Assembly (NCBI RefSeq): GCF_022606355.1
Contig: NZ_JAHHZQ010000001.1
Location: 682,001 to 746,000 of the forward strand
DNA length: 64,000 nucleotides
Direction: 5' to 3'
Origin: Leifsonia shinshuensis
Lineage (GTDB): Bacteria; Actinomycetota; Actinomycetes; Actinomycetales; Microbacteriaceae
The notes under the pieces are model-generated. The model made no database searches. It was not told where the DNA came from and worked only from the letters and a program-made list of their open reading frames with translations. Shown here piece by piece: positions 24,893-34,627 of the stretch; within the stretch, counting starts at the first letter, position 1; every line of letters starts with the position of its first letter. A program made the translations under genes and the position numbers.

Positions 24893-27800
24893 CGCGAGCC
24901 CTCACGAGATTGAACAACGCCTCAGCGCGTGCATCGCTATTCGGCAGCGCTCGCGCGATGGCGCGCTCAACCTGCCGGCGCTTGAAGGGATTCTCCTTCC
25001 AGCCGTGTTGCTTGTTGTTGCGAACCGCTGAGTCCACCGCGAAGGCGAGATCCGCATCGCCGTCCAGCGTGTCGATAAGGGACTGCTGGCCGCCGTTTTT
25101 TGCCCACGAAGGATAGGTCTTCCCGGTGTCCTTGGCACCGAGCTGCTGGGCGGCCTCGAGGACCTTCGCCAGGAACTCCTCATACTCGAGGGCCTGCTTT
25201 CGCCGCTCCTCGAGAATGGCGTCGAGCAACTCGCTCATGCGGTCGTAGAACTTCGGGTTCAGCGCATGTTCGTCGATAATGACCTTGCGCATGTTGTTGA
25301 TGATGGTTTCAGCGACGGCATCTTTGCTCTTGCGAATGCCGGGCGGCAGCTTGTCGATCGCCCCTGCGCCAAGGTTCACGATGAGGTCGATGAGTCCCGC
25401 GTCTTCAAAGTTCGACACCACCTCCGAGGCGCCCGCCTTGATGTAGGTGTCGAGTAGGAAGCGCATGTCGGCTTCGTACGCCTTGAAGTCGATGTCCTCC
25501 CCCGCCGCGAGCTTCACCTCAGCTCGCACGTCGCTGTAATGGGCGATCTCGCGCTTGATGTTCTCGACGTCGGCCGGGCTGTAGCCGGCGCCGGCCATGT
25601 CGTTTGCGATGTTCGCGAATGCACGCGTGACAGCTGCAACGGCCTTGTACAGTTCGACCCGCTTCGGCTCGTTCGCTTTTATCTGTTCAACGTCACCGGT
25701 CTCCTTGGAAACGAAGTACGCCCGGTACTGATCGGTCTCTTTGGGCGGTAAAACCGGCTCGCAGAGCGCACGGATCCGCTCCAGGGCATCGTCAAGATCG
25801 TCGCGTGCCTTGTCGATGCGATCCGTCAGCAGCCCCTCGATGTCCTGCTTCTCATAACCTTCGAGGGCGCCGGACGTGTAGTCGTTGATGGCGCTTTCGA
25901 GCGAGTTGAAAAGGTCGCGGTAGTCGATGATGTAGCCGTAGTCCTTATCGTCGCCGTCTAGGCGGTTGACGCGGCAGATCGCCTGAAAGAGGCCATGGTC
26001 TTGCATCTTCTTGTCGATGTAGAGGTAGGTTGCGCTCGGCGCATCGAAGCCGGTGAGCAGCTTGTCGACCACGATGAGCAGACGCATCTGGCCGGGCTCC
26101 TCGATGAACTGCTTCTTGACTGCCTGCTCGAACTCCTCGACCCGAGCCATGGCCTCGTCTTCAGACGTATCGAAGTAATCAGCCAACATACGCCGATAGA
26201 TGTCGTATTGGGCTAGCTTCTCGGTCTTCCCCGCGCCAGCGTCTTCCTTCGAGATATCGCTAGCGTTTGGCTGGTAGCTGGTGACGATGGCGCACTTACC
26301 TCTGAAGCCGGCGTTCGCGAAGAGGTCATAGAACTTGCAGGCCTGGTAGATGCTCGAGCCGACCAACATCGCGTTCCCGCGGCGGTCCATGAGCCGCGGC
26401 TTTGTCTCCATGTCGATGAGGATGTCGGCAACGATTTGTTCAGCTCGAGACTTGCTGGAGACGACCTTTTGCATGGTCCCCCAACGCTTCTTGAGCTCGG
26501 CGCGGGAAAGATCGGTCATGCCTTTGGTCTTGGCCTCGAACCACTTGTCGACGTGGGCCGGGGAGGTTAGATCCTGGTCGATGTCACGCGCCTCGTAGCG
26601 GAGGTCGAGCACCACGCCGTCGGCGACGGCTTCGTTGAACTTGTAGGTGTGGATGAAGGACCCGAAGGTCTCGATGCTCGTAGCCTTGTCGGCCTTGAGG
26701 AGCGGCGTTCCGGTGAAGCCGATGAACATCGCCTCGGGCAACAACTGCTTCATCGCGCGATGCATTCTTCCGGACTGCGTGCGGTGAGCTTCGTCGACGA
26801 AGACAAAGATGTTGCCTTTAGCCTTGAAGTCGGTCGGCACCGCCGCCTTGAGCTCGGCGATGAAGTCGTCGGTGTCCCCGTCCGTCTCGTCAGTTCCGCG
26901 GAACTTGTGAACCAGGGAGCCGATGAGCCACTCTTCGGACGAGTTGAGAGTGGCGATCAAGTCGGCGCCGCTCTTGGTGCGGTAGAGGTCCTCGTTGACG
27001 CCCTTGAAGACCTTCTCGATCTGCTCGTCGAGCTCGGTTCGATCCGTAATGAGCAGCACGCGGGCGTCGCGTTGATTCTCGCGGATCCACTTGGCCAGCC
27101 AGACCATCGTCAGGCTCTTGCCCGATCCCTGAGTGTGCCAGATGATGCCGCCTTCGCGCTTGACGATGCGTTCCTGGGCGGCCTTGATGCCGAAGTACTG
27201 GTTGTGACGCGGTCCCTTCTTGACACCCTTGTCGAAGACGATGAAATCGTGGATCAACTCAAGGAAGCGGTCCTTCGAGCACATCTGCGGCAGCGCTCGG
27301 TCGAGCAGGGCGTCGACAGACGCTTCCTCCTTCCATTCGAGCCAGTACTTCTCGGGCGTATCGATGACGCCGTAGCGGAGCCCCTCGGCATCGTTGCCGG
27401 CGAAGAGGTACTGCACCGTGGAGAAGAACGGACGGATGAAGTCCTTGCTTTGGTTCCCGATCGACTGTCGAATTCCCTCGGTCACCGCGACCTTCGAGCG
27501 CTTGAGCTCGATCACGCCGAGTGCCAGGCCATTGACGTAGAGCACGACGTCGGGGCGCTTGTTGTGGTGTCCGAAGACCGTGACCTCTTCGGCTAGTGCG
27601 AAGTGGTTTGCCGTGGGCATCCGCCAGTCGATGAGCCAGACAGTCTGGGTCTGCTCACCAGCTGCCGCCCGCACTTTCACGCCGTACCGCAACAACTGGT
27701 ATACGTCGCGGTTCGCCTCGTAAAGGTTGTGTCCAACCCCGACTGCCGCAGCCTTCTCGAGCTGTTCGATGGCGCGAGTGATCAGTCCGTCCTCGTAACC

Positions 27801-27956
27801 GCGGGCCCGAAGGTTCTGCGTCAGCAGGTCGGTCTCTATGCCGCCGGTGCGGTTCCCGTCGTGCCAGTTCCCGAGGTACTCATACTCGAGTTCCTCCGTG
27901 AACAGCCTGACAACGCGATCCTGCGTCTTGCGTTCGACCTGACCGACTGTGCTCAT
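24879..27956 (-). CDS. hsdR: Type I restriction enzyme, R (translocase/endonuclease) subunit
   Basis: A 1025-residue ATP-dependent DNA translocase and nuclease. The nuclease domain (about 50-230) has RPDVVLYVNG-LALGVIELKRS, i.e. D-x(n)-E-x-K. The SF2 motor follows: HTQGSGKSLTMVWLAKW (Walker A), VFVDEAHRTQSG (DEAx), FTGTPLL (motif III), and QAICRVNRLD near the end of domain 2 (motif VI). The C-terminal helical region binds the methyltransferase. Length is normal for the family and the frame is intact. It lies 41 bases after hsdS. Works with HsdM and HsdS to cut DNA lacking the host methyl mark. Confidence 0.95.
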   Translation of the reverse strand: MSTVGQVERKTQDRVVRLFTEELEYEYLGNWHDGNRTGGIETDLLTQNLRARGYEDGLITRAIEQLEKAAAVGVGHNLYEANRDVYQLLRYGVKVRAAAGEQTQTVWLIDWRMPTANHFALAEEVTVFGHHNKRPDVVLYVNGLALGVIELKRSKVAVTEGIRQSIGNQSKDFIRPFFSTVQYLFAGNDAEGLRYGVIDTPEKYWLEWKEEASVDALLDRALPQMCSKDRFLELIHDFIVFDKGVKKGPRHNQYFGIKAAQERIVKREGGIIWHTQGSGKSLTMVWLAKWIRENQRDARVLLITDRTELDEQIEKVFKGVNEDLYRTKSGADLIATLNSSEEWLIGSLVHKFRGTDETDGDTDDFIAELKAAVPTDFKAKGNIFVFVDEAHRTQSGRMHRAMKQLLPEAMFIGFTGTPLLKADKATSIETFGSFIHTYKFNEAVADGVVLDLRYEARDIDQDLTSPAHVDKWFEAKTKGMTDLSRAELKKRWGTMQKVVSSKSRAEQIVADILIDMETKPRLMDRRGNAMLVGSSIYQACKFYDLFANAGFRGKCAIVTSYQPNASDISKEDAGAGKTEKLAQYDIYRRMLADYFDTSEDEAMARVEEFEQAVKKQFIEEPGQMRLLIVVDKLLTGFDAPSATYLYIDKKMQDHGLFQAICRVNRLDGDDKDYGYIIDYRDLFNSLESAINDYTSGALEGYEKQDIEGLLTDRIDKARDDLDDALERIRALCEPVLPPKETDQYRAYFVSKETGDVEQIKANEPKRVELYKAVAAVTRAFANIANDMAGAGYSPADVENIKREIAHYSDVRAEVKLAAGEDIDFKAYEADMRFLLDTYIKAGASEVVSNFEDAGLIDLIVNLGAGAIDKLPPGIRKSKDAVAETIINNMRKVIIDEHALNPKFYDRMSELLDAILEERRKQALEYEEFLAKVLEAAQQLGAKDTGKTYPSWAKNGGQQSLIDTLDGDADLAFAVDSAVRNNKQHGWKENPFKRRQVERAIARALPNSDARAEALFNLVRARDEYN

Positions 27957-27997
27957 ATAGTTTCCCCCGCGCGCTTAACAGTGGATTATGGGACTCG

Positions 27998-29224
27998 TCA
28001 TGCCGCGTCTTTCGCCGGCAGGCACACCCGACCGCTTAAGAGCTGCTGCATCATCCCTTGCTTAATAGCGCGGGCCTTAGCCAGACGCGCGACCAGGATG
28101 TCGAGCTCATCCTCAGCGGACGACAGAGCCTTGACCACCGCCTGCTGCTCCTCGACCGGCGGCAAGACCAGCTCGGTAGCCATCAGTTTGGTTTTCGCGA
28201 TGTTGTACCGAGTGGCACCCTGCGCCAGTGCCGCTATGAGGTCGCGCCCTTGGCGTGCACGGAAGAAGTGGGCAAGGAACGTGGGGTCGATTCGGTCGTG
28301 CCTCTTTAGGCGGTAGCCAAAACAAAAGCTGTTGAGATATGTCCGGGGTGATGGGTCGTAGTCAACGACTGCCGCAAGGGCAACCTCATCGGGGGTTTCT
28401 GAAGAGCCGTTGAACAGCACATCCCCGCGCAGTACGTGGTTCTGGCGTTCTTCGGGTCCGACGCGCACGCGCTCCAGCCGAGTCCCACGCAGGCGAATTC
28501 CGGCCATGACTTCCATGAACGTCACAAAGGTGGCGGTGCCTGTCCTAAAGTCATCCTTTGACTTACCGGTCAGGCCGCCGTAGGTGGATCCAACATCCAG
28601 AAGCCGAACCGTCTCCCATGTTCGAGCGAATCCAGGCAGACGCGTTCGGCCGGACAGTAGCTCCTGCGTCATGCCCAGCTTTATCGCGTGCTTCTTCTCG
28701 ACGACGCGCTCAAGGTTTGCGATCAAGGCGTCGGCATCCGACAGTGCCGAGGCGATCCGCGCCTGTTCTTGGGGCGGAGGCACTGGCAGTGGCATTCCAA
28801 CGAACTTCTCTCGCGGCAAGTGCGCGATACTGGTCTGCGTCACGTAACTGACAAAAGCGCCGGTCCCGGCCCAATACTCAAGAAGAGCTTGCATCACGCG
28901 CACGTCGTAGCCACGCCGTGGTCGCAGACGATGCAGTGCTTTCTGGAAGTAGACCTCTGAAATCTCACCGTTCCAGATCGCAGCGCGTCCAACTTCGCCG
29001 CCCTCACACACAAGCAGATCACCCGGCTGCACTCGGTAGCGATTCTTGTCAGTTCGAGTTAGAGGAACCATGCCCGCCGCCTCGAGATCAACCCGCCCCC
29101 ATTGAACGGCGCGGTTGCCCAGATACATTTTCGGCTCGCCCCTGTTCGTAGCCGAGTCGAGCATCTTTCCGAGCTGAACTTCGAACTCGTTGCCGATGGT
29201 AGAGACGTCCCACGATTCCTTCAC
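27998..29224 (-). CDS. hsdS: Type I restriction enzyme, S (specificity) subunit
   Basis: A 408-residue protein that recognises the bipartite target of the type I system. Two target recognition domains are followed by near-identical helical repeats: KHAIKLGMTQELLSGRTRLP (about 182-201) and RAIKQGMMQQLLSGRVCLP (near the C-terminus), the family's internal symmetry. The loops LPVPPPQEQARIASALSDAD and LVLPPVEEQQAVVKALSSAE mark the starts of the two conserved helices. The ATG overlaps the hsdM stop as ATGA, so expression is coupled. Target sequence cannot be read from the protein. Confidence 0.94.
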   Translation of the reverse strand: MKESWDVSTIGNEFEVQLGKMLDSATNRGEPKMYLGNRAVQWGRVDLEAAGMVPLTRTDKNRYRVQPGDLLVCEGGEVGRAAIWNGEISEVYFQKALHRLRPRRGYDVRVMQALLEYWAGTGAFVSYVTQTSIAHLPREKFVGMPLPVPPPQEQARIASALSDADALIANLERVVEKKHAIKLGMTQELLSGRTRLPGFARTWETVRLLDVGSTYGGLTGKSKDDFRTGTATFVTFMEVMAGIRLRGTRLERVRVGPEERQNHVLRGDVLFNGSSETPDEVALAAVVDYDPSPRTYLNSFCFGYRLKRHDRIDPTFLAHFFRARQGRDLIAALAQGATRYNIAKTKLMATELVLPPVEEQQAVVKALSSAEDELDILVARLAKARAIKQGMMQQLLSGRVCLPAKDAA

Positions 29225-31722
29225 GACGGGACCCCCATCGCGTCGAGGTGGCGCGCGACCTTCGCTTCTAGCTCGGAGAGCTCGCGATCAAGCTCCGCGA
29301 CCGTGCGCAAGTATCGTTTACCAAGTTCCTGAACACGCCTGACGAGTGCCTGTGTCAGCGCACTGACCTCACCGTCGATCCTTACCGCGATGGCGGCGTG
29401 CCACTTGTCGTCAAGCACGATGGACTTGACCTCATCCTCCGAAAGGTCGCCATACTTGCGAAGCGTCGTGTCGTCGAGCACGGCCCGCCCATCCTTGGCT
29501 GCCTTCTTCGCAGCGGCCTCACCGTTCACCAGCTTGAGGGCGACCTCGGCGCAGTCGATAGTCTCCTGATCGCCGCTCGTCCTTGCCTCCCTGATGACCT
29601 CGCTAAGTAGCTGCTTGCTGTAGCCACCCTTCTCGTTGGTCGCTTCGGCGAGAAGAGCCTCATCTAAACCGTGTTCTTCGGCATGTTCGTTTAGCGCTGC
29701 AGAGGCCGATCCGAGCTCGGCATCAAGTTCGTCGATCCGGGACTGCTCATCCGCGAGATAGCGAGCTACGACCAGCGCGGGCGGTATGAGGTCCATCTTG
29801 TACTTGATCTTGGTTCGACCGGCGCCGATCTCAAGGTCCGGCTCTTCAGAGAGCTTGCGATCCTTGTCTTCGATCGCCTTGCGAGGCTGGGCGGCCTTAG
29901 CCCAGGTGCCGCCATTGCCGAGTTCAGTCATGATCAGGAAGACGTCGTCGTGCATTGTCTCATTCCAGTAGCTCATGAGCTGCTGGTACACGTCGTACGC
30001 GTTGAGCAGAGGCACGTGGTTGAACCGAGCGAGCAAGTCGTTGCCGAGGGTCCGAATCAGATTGTTCGGCTTGGTGTCCGCGTCGATCGCGCGGAGCTCG
30101 TCGCGGTGCGCTTCGAACCACTCACCCACTACTTTGTGGACGTCTGCGCGGATGTACTCCAACCCGCTCCGGTTGAGGGCATAGTCTCGTACCTCGGAGA
30201 GGTCGACCTTGAGCTTCGAGTAGCCGTCTCGAAGCGGCTCAAAGAGAGCCTCCTTGAGTGCGGGCAGCGCATCCCAGTAGTCCTGCAAGGCGTCGACGTC
30301 ACGGTTGGGGATGCCGCCGTGCAGGTGTGCCGACAAGTCCTGTAGGTCTTCCGGCTCCGAGCTGTCGATGTAGCGCGGGATATTTAGGTTGTAGTTGTTC
30401 TTCGGCGCGGAGATCTCGCTGATCGGCACCATTCGCGAGTAGCGGTCGATCTCGACCTGGTGGATGACGGTATCGACGATCTTGTGGATGTCTTGGTCTC
30501 GGAGCCGGTTCTTGTTTCCGTCCTTGGTGAAGCCCTTGCTGGCGTCGACCATAAATACCCCTGTGCGACTCACGGCATTTTCTTTATCCAGGATGACGAT
30601 GCATGCCGGGATGCTGGTGCCGTAGAAGAGGTTCGCCGGTAGCCCGATGACGCCCTTGATGAAGCCTCGCTTGAGCAGTTCCCGGCGTATATTGCCTTCG
30701 GCGTTTCCTCGGAAGAGCACGCCGTGCGGGAGGATGACCGCGGCCTTGCCGGTCGACTTCAACGACGCCAGAGCATGGAGCAGGAAGGCGTAGTCGCCGT
30801 TCTTCTCGGGCGGCATCCCGTATTCGAAGCGCCCGTAGTCGTACTCGAGCCCGTTGTCCCACGATTTGATCGAGAACGGTGGGTTCATTACCACGTAGTC
30901 GAAAGTCTGTAGACGCTTGCCGACCGTCAATTGCGGGTTGGTGATCGTGTCACCCTTGTGTATCTCGGCGGTCTCGTTGCCGTGGAGGATCATGTTCATT
31001 TTGGACAGCGCCCAGGTGGCGTTGTCCTTCTCCTGGCCGTAGATGGTCATGCCTCGCGGGGCTTCGGCGGCTGCCTTGAGCAGCAGCGAGCCGGAGCCAC
31101 AAGCAGCGTCGTAGACGGTCTCGTCCTGACGGGTCTGGCTATTGATTCCCACGACCTTTGCCAGAACACGCGACACCTCGGCCGGGGTGTAGAACTGTCC
31201 CTTGCTCTTGCCCGACTCCGTAGCGAAGTGGCGCATCAGGTACTCGTAGGCATCGCCAAGCAGGTCGTCGCCCTCAGCGCGAGAACCGCGAAAGTCGAGG
31301 TCGTTGAAGATAGTGATCAGCTTTGACAGGCGATCCTGAATCTCCTTGCCGGAGCCCAATTTCTCGCTGTCGTTGAAGTCGGCCTGATCGATGACGTTGC
31401 GGAGACCGTTGGCGTCGGCAAGCTTGCCAATGATTATGTTGAAGCGGTCGCCGATCTCCTTGTCCCCTTTAGCGGCGAGCATGTCATCAAAGGATCCGCC
31501 CTCGGGCACCTCGATGAGGCTGTCTGGGTCGGACTTCGCCTTGTCCGAGACGTATTTCATGAACAGCAACGTCAGGATGTAGTCCTTGTACTGGCTCGCG
31601 TCCATGCCGCCACGAAGCTGGTCACAGCTGGCCCACAGCGAGCTGTATAGGTCCGACTTCTTGAGAGCCACTATCGCGTCACCACCGTCGGCGACTGGTA
31701 CATGTTGCGCTGTCGTCGGCAA
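29221..31722 (-). CDS. hsdM: Type I restriction enzyme, M (adenine methyltransferase) subunit
   Basis: An 833-residue HsdM. N-terminal helical domain (LRGGMDASQYKDYILTLLFM), then motif I YDAACGSGSLLL and motif IV NPPF (DYVVMNPPFSIKSW), followed by FRGNAEGNIRRELLKRGFI; after residue 480 comes an extended helical region (long variant). The listed start is a TTG with no ribosome site. An ATG at 31739, 10 bases after AGGAGG, would be better, but it is one base out of frame; adding one base to the G5 run at 31725-31729 would give MTRAPQLPTTAQHVP. Product and position in the hsd operon are certain; the 5' end is not. Confidence 0.92.
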   Translation of the reverse strand: MPTTAQHVPVADGGDAIVALKKSDLYSSLWASCDQLRGGMDASQYKDYILTLLFMKYVSDKAKSDPDSLIEVPEGGSFDDMLAAKGDKEIGDRFNIIIGKLADANGLRNVIDQADFNDSEKLGSGKEIQDRLSKLITIFNDLDFRGSRAEGDDLLGDAYEYLMRHFATESGKSKGQFYTPAEVSRVLAKVVGINSQTRQDETVYDAACGSGSLLLKAAAEAPRGMTIYGQEKDNATWALSKMNMILHGNETAEIHKGDTITNPQLTVGKRLQTFDYVVMNPPFSIKSWDNGLEYDYGRFEYGMPPEKNGDYAFLLHALASLKSTGKAAVILPHGVLFRGNAEGNIRRELLKRGFIKGVIGLPANLFYGTSIPACIVILDKENAVSRTGVFMVDASKGFTKDGNKNRLRDQDIHKIVDTVIHQVEIDRYSRMVPISEISAPKNNYNLNIPRYIDSSEPEDLQDLSAHLHGGIPNRDVDALQDYWDALPALKEALFEPLRDGYSKLKVDLSEVRDYALNRSGLEYIRADVHKVVGEWFEAHRDELRAIDADTKPNNLIRTLGNDLLARFNHVPLLNAYDVYQQLMSYWNETMHDDVFLIMTELGNGGTWAKAAQPRKAIEDKDRKLSEEPDLEIGAGRTKIKYKMDLIPPALVVARYLADEQSRIDELDAELGSASAALNEHAEEHGLDEALLAEATNEKGGYSKQLLSEVIREARTSGDQETIDCAEVALKLVNGEAAAKKAAKDGRAVLDDTTLRKYGDLSEDEVKSIVLDDKWHAAIAVRIDGEVSALTQALVRRVQELGKRYLRTVAELDRELSELEAKVARHLDAMGVPS

Positions 31723-31739
31723 CTGGGGGCTCGGGTCAT

Positions 31740-32074
31740 GCTTCTTGTTCCTCCTACGCGCGTCAACGCGCGCAACGCATTTCTTCCCTAGGGCTGTTTC
31801 TCAGAATATCGGGGCCAGCGGATTTCACCGCGGACGCGCCCGCGGCAAGAGTGGCGCGCATCCAGGAGCGAGGCTGGATGGGAGCCGCGGGAGCGCCAGC
31901 TGAGATGCGACGCTCCTGCTCCTCATGGGGATCTCGCCACTCCCATCGGCGGGTGCGTCGCGGTGCCAATCCGTGGCTTGACGGAACCGTCGGTGTGGCG
32001 ATCAGAAGCGATCGCCACACCGAGGTACGGCACGGGGCTTGCTCGACGTTCACCTCGCCTCGAATATCAGCGCC
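31740..32074. other. Region between the primase and hsd operon with a 13-base hairpin
   Basis: No gene. CGGTGTGGCGATC (31991-32003) and GATCGCCACACCG (32010-32022) form a perfect 13-bp stem with a 6-base loop but no T-run; it could be a terminator for the primase operon or a regulatory site of hsdM. The ribosome site AGGAGG for hsdM is at 31750-31755. Confidence 0.5.
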
Positions 32075-33823
32075 TCACCCCACGTAGCATTGGGGGCCTT
32101 CACTTGGGATCGCCCAGGGATCGCCGAATTCGACGCAGTCGCCACCGGCCCGGGCAACGGACGGCGCCGGATCGCGATCGGGATCTTGGGGATCTTTCCC
32201 GCTGATGACCCCTGACAGATCCGACTGACCCGAGGTTGCCGGAAGGGGGAAGTAGGTGATGACCGCTCCCCGCCCGTCATCCAGAGCCAAACGATTGCGG
32301 TACCGGCGACCCCCGGTTCCTTTTACGTTCGGGTATCCCAGGGCGTCGAGGCGCGATCCGAAGTCGCGCAGGCTAAGCCGATGCTCGCGCATGATTCCTT
32401 CCGCGCTGCACCAGTCTCGATAAGCATTGTGAAGCTCCGTCGAGCCCGCGCCGTTCCCATCCTCGGCATCGGTGCACATCGCCTCGATGAACCGAATCAC
32501 GGTGTCCTGACTTCCCATATACGCGCCAGTCGCAGCTTCGACGACTTGAGGCTCGCCGAGGCCAGCGGCTTCGTACTCAGCCAATCCTTGAAGGGTCCAA
32601 AGCAGAATCGCATCCGCGCTTGATTGAGCCTTGAGCTTTCGAAGGAGATGCGGGTCCTGTTTCTCGGGCGGGATCACGACGTCAAACCTGCACACACGAG
32701 TCCGCGCCCACAGCGCGGGATCGTCAGCGGGAAGCTGAGGCGGGTGATTCGTGATCAGGACAGCAGTGTGAGAAGGCGCAAAGGTGATCGAGTGACCCTT
32801 GTACAGATACCGCCCGGTGATCGCGTCCCCACCCGTCAACCGCTTCATCAAGGCCGGGTCGAAACGCGCCCCCTTGTCAGTCTCGGACAGCCAAGCGACC
32901 CGCACGCCCCGCAGGTCGAGCATTGCACCATTCGGTTTGTTGGGATCCCCCTTCGTTAGCTCAAAGAGCGACGAGGGCGCGATGTGCGAGTACGACCCGA
33001 GCGCGCAGTGCTCGGCTTGGTAGAGGACTCCCTTCCCGTTGCGTCCGACCTCCGTAAAAATCGGCAGCGTGTGTTGAATCTGTTCCCCTATCAGGCCCAG
33101 TCCGAGCGTCCGCTGCAGATAGCTTCGGAGACTCTCGTCAGGGACGCTAGTCTGCAAGAAGGTATCCCAGAGGTCAGACGATGCATGTGGATCGAACTTC
33201 GCTCTTGTAATCCGCGTGATCTTTTCCGCGGGACGGGCCTGGTGAAGCTGCAGCGATTGAAGGTCGGCCACGGTAGATCCGTCGCCCTGCAGTTCTCTCA
33301 GGTCGAGGGTCCCATTTGCCACATTCAGCAGGTAGGGATCGGAATCGAGCTCGTCGACCGTTGCCCGAATGCCAGCCAATGCGCTCATGAGTTCGAGCAC
33401 ACCCCTAATGCCAGACGCAGTCTGTGCCTGCCGAAGGTCGGCAAGCAAGTCTCTATCGGTCAAGGCATCGACGGAAAGCTCTCGAATCCGACCCATGACG
33501 GCTGCTGTCGCCCTCTTCTCCTCGAGGTCGCGTTCCCAATGCGATCCAATCCAGACGTACCAGCCAACCCCCGCTACATGCATGAGCTGATCGATCGAAT
33601 GCGCCGCAACAAGGTGCGCGATCCTGGCATGGCTCCGCAAGTGGCCAGCGTCAGACAAGTACTGAATCTCGAGTGCGATCGATTCTCCTTCGAAGCCATC
33701 GCCATAGGACTGCGACGTGTTAATGTCTAGATCAGCGCCGCCAAACGCTCCAGATGCCGCCTCGGTCTCCGCCGGGCGGCGTCTGTCATTTGTAGGCTCT
33801 TCAATCAGTTCTGGATTGCCCAT
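32075..33823 (-). CDS. Phage/plasmid primase of the P4/D5 family
   Basis: A 582-residue replication protein of a mobile element. The SF3 helicase core is visible: EVGRNGKGVLYQ (Walker A), VAWLSETDKGARFDP (Walker B region), LITNHPPQLP (motif C, Asn), and ALWARTRVCRF, which is the arginine finger region of D5-type helicases. The N-terminal D5_N-like part includes DSDPYLLNVANGTLDLR, the typical LNTLNGTLDL stretch. The polymerase (primase) domain normally at the N-terminus is absent, so this is the helicase-type protein. It overlaps the excisionase gene by one base (TGATG). Together they are the replication part of an integrated element. Confidence 0.88.
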   Translation of the reverse strand: MGNPELIEEPTNDRRRPAETEAASGAFGGADLDINTSQSYGDGFEGESIALEIQYLSDAGHLRSHARIAHLVAAHSIDQLMHVAGVGWYVWIGSHWERDLEEKRATAAVMGRIRELSVDALTDRDLLADLRQAQTASGIRGVLELMSALAGIRATVDELDSDPYLLNVANGTLDLRELQGDGSTVADLQSLQLHQARPAEKITRITRAKFDPHASSDLWDTFLQTSVPDESLRSYLQRTLGLGLIGEQIQHTLPIFTEVGRNGKGVLYQAEHCALGSYSHIAPSSLFELTKGDPNKPNGAMLDLRGVRVAWLSETDKGARFDPALMKRLTGGDAITGRYLYKGHSITFAPSHTAVLITNHPPQLPADDPALWARTRVCRFDVVIPPEKQDPHLLRKLKAQSSADAILLWTLQGLAEYEAAGLGEPQVVEAATGAYMGSQDTVIRFIEAMCTDAEDGNGAGSTELHNAYRDWCSAEGIMREHRLSLRDFGSRLDALGYPNVKGTGGRRYRNRLALDDGRGAVITYFPLPATSGQSDLSGVISGKDPQDPDRDPAPSVARAGGDCVEFGDPWAIPSEGPQCYVG

Positions 33824-34062
33824 CAGCGCACCACCTCGCTCGAAGCGGCCGCGAACAGAGCGCGAAGAGATTCATCGGTAACGCGGACAGTCCGGCTTGC
33901 GATCCGGATCGTTTTGAGTTCGCCGCTGGCGATCATGCGCTGAACAGTACGAACTCCAACGTCCAGCATGAGGGCGACGTTTGGAATCGTGTGCCCGAGG
34001 CGCTCGATACGCGGCGTATCTGCGGTGGTGTCACGGGTTGCATGGTGGGCTGCGCTGGGCAT
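33823..34062 (-). CDS. Excisionase-type helix-turn-helix protein
   Basis: A 79-residue MerR/excisionase-like DNA-binding protein: IPNVALMLDVGVRTVQRMI is the helix-turn-helix, followed by GELKTIRIASRTVRVTDESL, the strand and wing in which the usual sequence is lipxxxigrxxRixxxdL. Such genes (Xis, AlpA-like) direct excision or transcription in integrated elements. The gene overlaps the primase by one base, a normal element arrangement. AAGGAG precedes the ATG. The partner integrase would be expected on the left or beyond the tRNAs; the only visible integrases are damaged. Confidence 0.82.
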   Translation of the reverse strand: MPSAAHHATRDTTADTPRIERLGHTIPNVALMLDVGVRTVQRMIASGELKTIRIASRTVRVTDESLRALFAAASSEVVR

Positions 34063-34343
34063 ACCTGTCTCCTTGGAAGCTGATTAGCAATCCAGGAACC
34101 AGGTCGCCTGGTCGTGTTTCCGGCCGTCTGGCGTCTGTGCACCGGGTGGTGCGTGTCCTTTCTCGAGGCGGATCTTCCCGTCTCTGCGCTTTAGTTTCGC
34201 GCTGTTCATTTGTATGAACGTGAAGTTAGCACCCGGGGGCCGGTACTGACGCGAATTGGCGAGGCTGAAAAGTAACACGCTTTTTGCGACCCCACGCTGA
34301 CCCCACGAACGCGTCAAAACGGAGAGCGAGACGCCCAGGTAAA
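34063..34343. other. Region between excisionase and tRNA terminator
   Basis: No gene defended; a 77-codon minus frame starts MTRSWGQRGVAKSVLLF but has no domain. The DNA has two GTGGGGTC direct repeats on the minus strand, 10 bases apart, and probably marks the element's end next to the tRNA genes. Confidence 0.35.
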
Positions 34344-34368
34344 CAAAAAACCCCCGGAAATCCGGGGG
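34344..34368 (-). terminator. Rho-independent terminator after the tRNA operon
   Basis: CCCCCGGA-AA-TCCGGGGG (stem 8 bp, 2-base loop) is followed, on the minus strand, by six T. It ends transcription of the tRNA-Val gene, and probably of the Val-Cys-Gly group, on the minus strand. Confidence 0.85.
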
Positions 34369-34378
34369 TTTCTCGCTG

Positions 34379-34450
34379 TGGGCGATACTGGGATCGAACC
34401 AGTGACCTCTTCCGTGTCAGGGAAGCGCGCTACCGCTGCGCCAATCGCCC
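34379..34450 (-). tRNA. tRNA-Val (anticodon GAC)
   Basis: Cloverleaf with acceptor GGGCGAT/ATCGCCC, anticodon stem CTTCC/GGAAG around CTGACAC, anticodon GAC, and T-loop GGTTCGATCC. CCA is not encoded. Nearest to the terminator in the minus-strand tRNA group. Confidence 0.95.
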
Positions 34451-34487
34451 GAGCCTGATGTACTCGAAATCGAGATTCTCAGGATCG

Positions 34488-34558
34488 AGGTGGATACGGG
34501 ATTCGAACCCGTGTATACGGCTTTGCAGGCCGCTGCCTCGCCTCTCGGCCAATCCACC
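34488..34558 (-). tRNA. tRNA-Cys (anticodon GCA)
   Basis: Acceptor GGTGGAT/ATCCACC with discriminator U, anticodon loop CTGCAAA giving GCA, and T-loop GGTTCGAATCC. Second gene of the minus-strand tRNA group. Confidence 0.95.
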
Positions 34559-34627
34559 GAAGCCACAACACGGAAGAACCGTACCGTATTCGAGAGGCCT
34601 GGAATCCGAGGAAACCAGGCCGACTCG

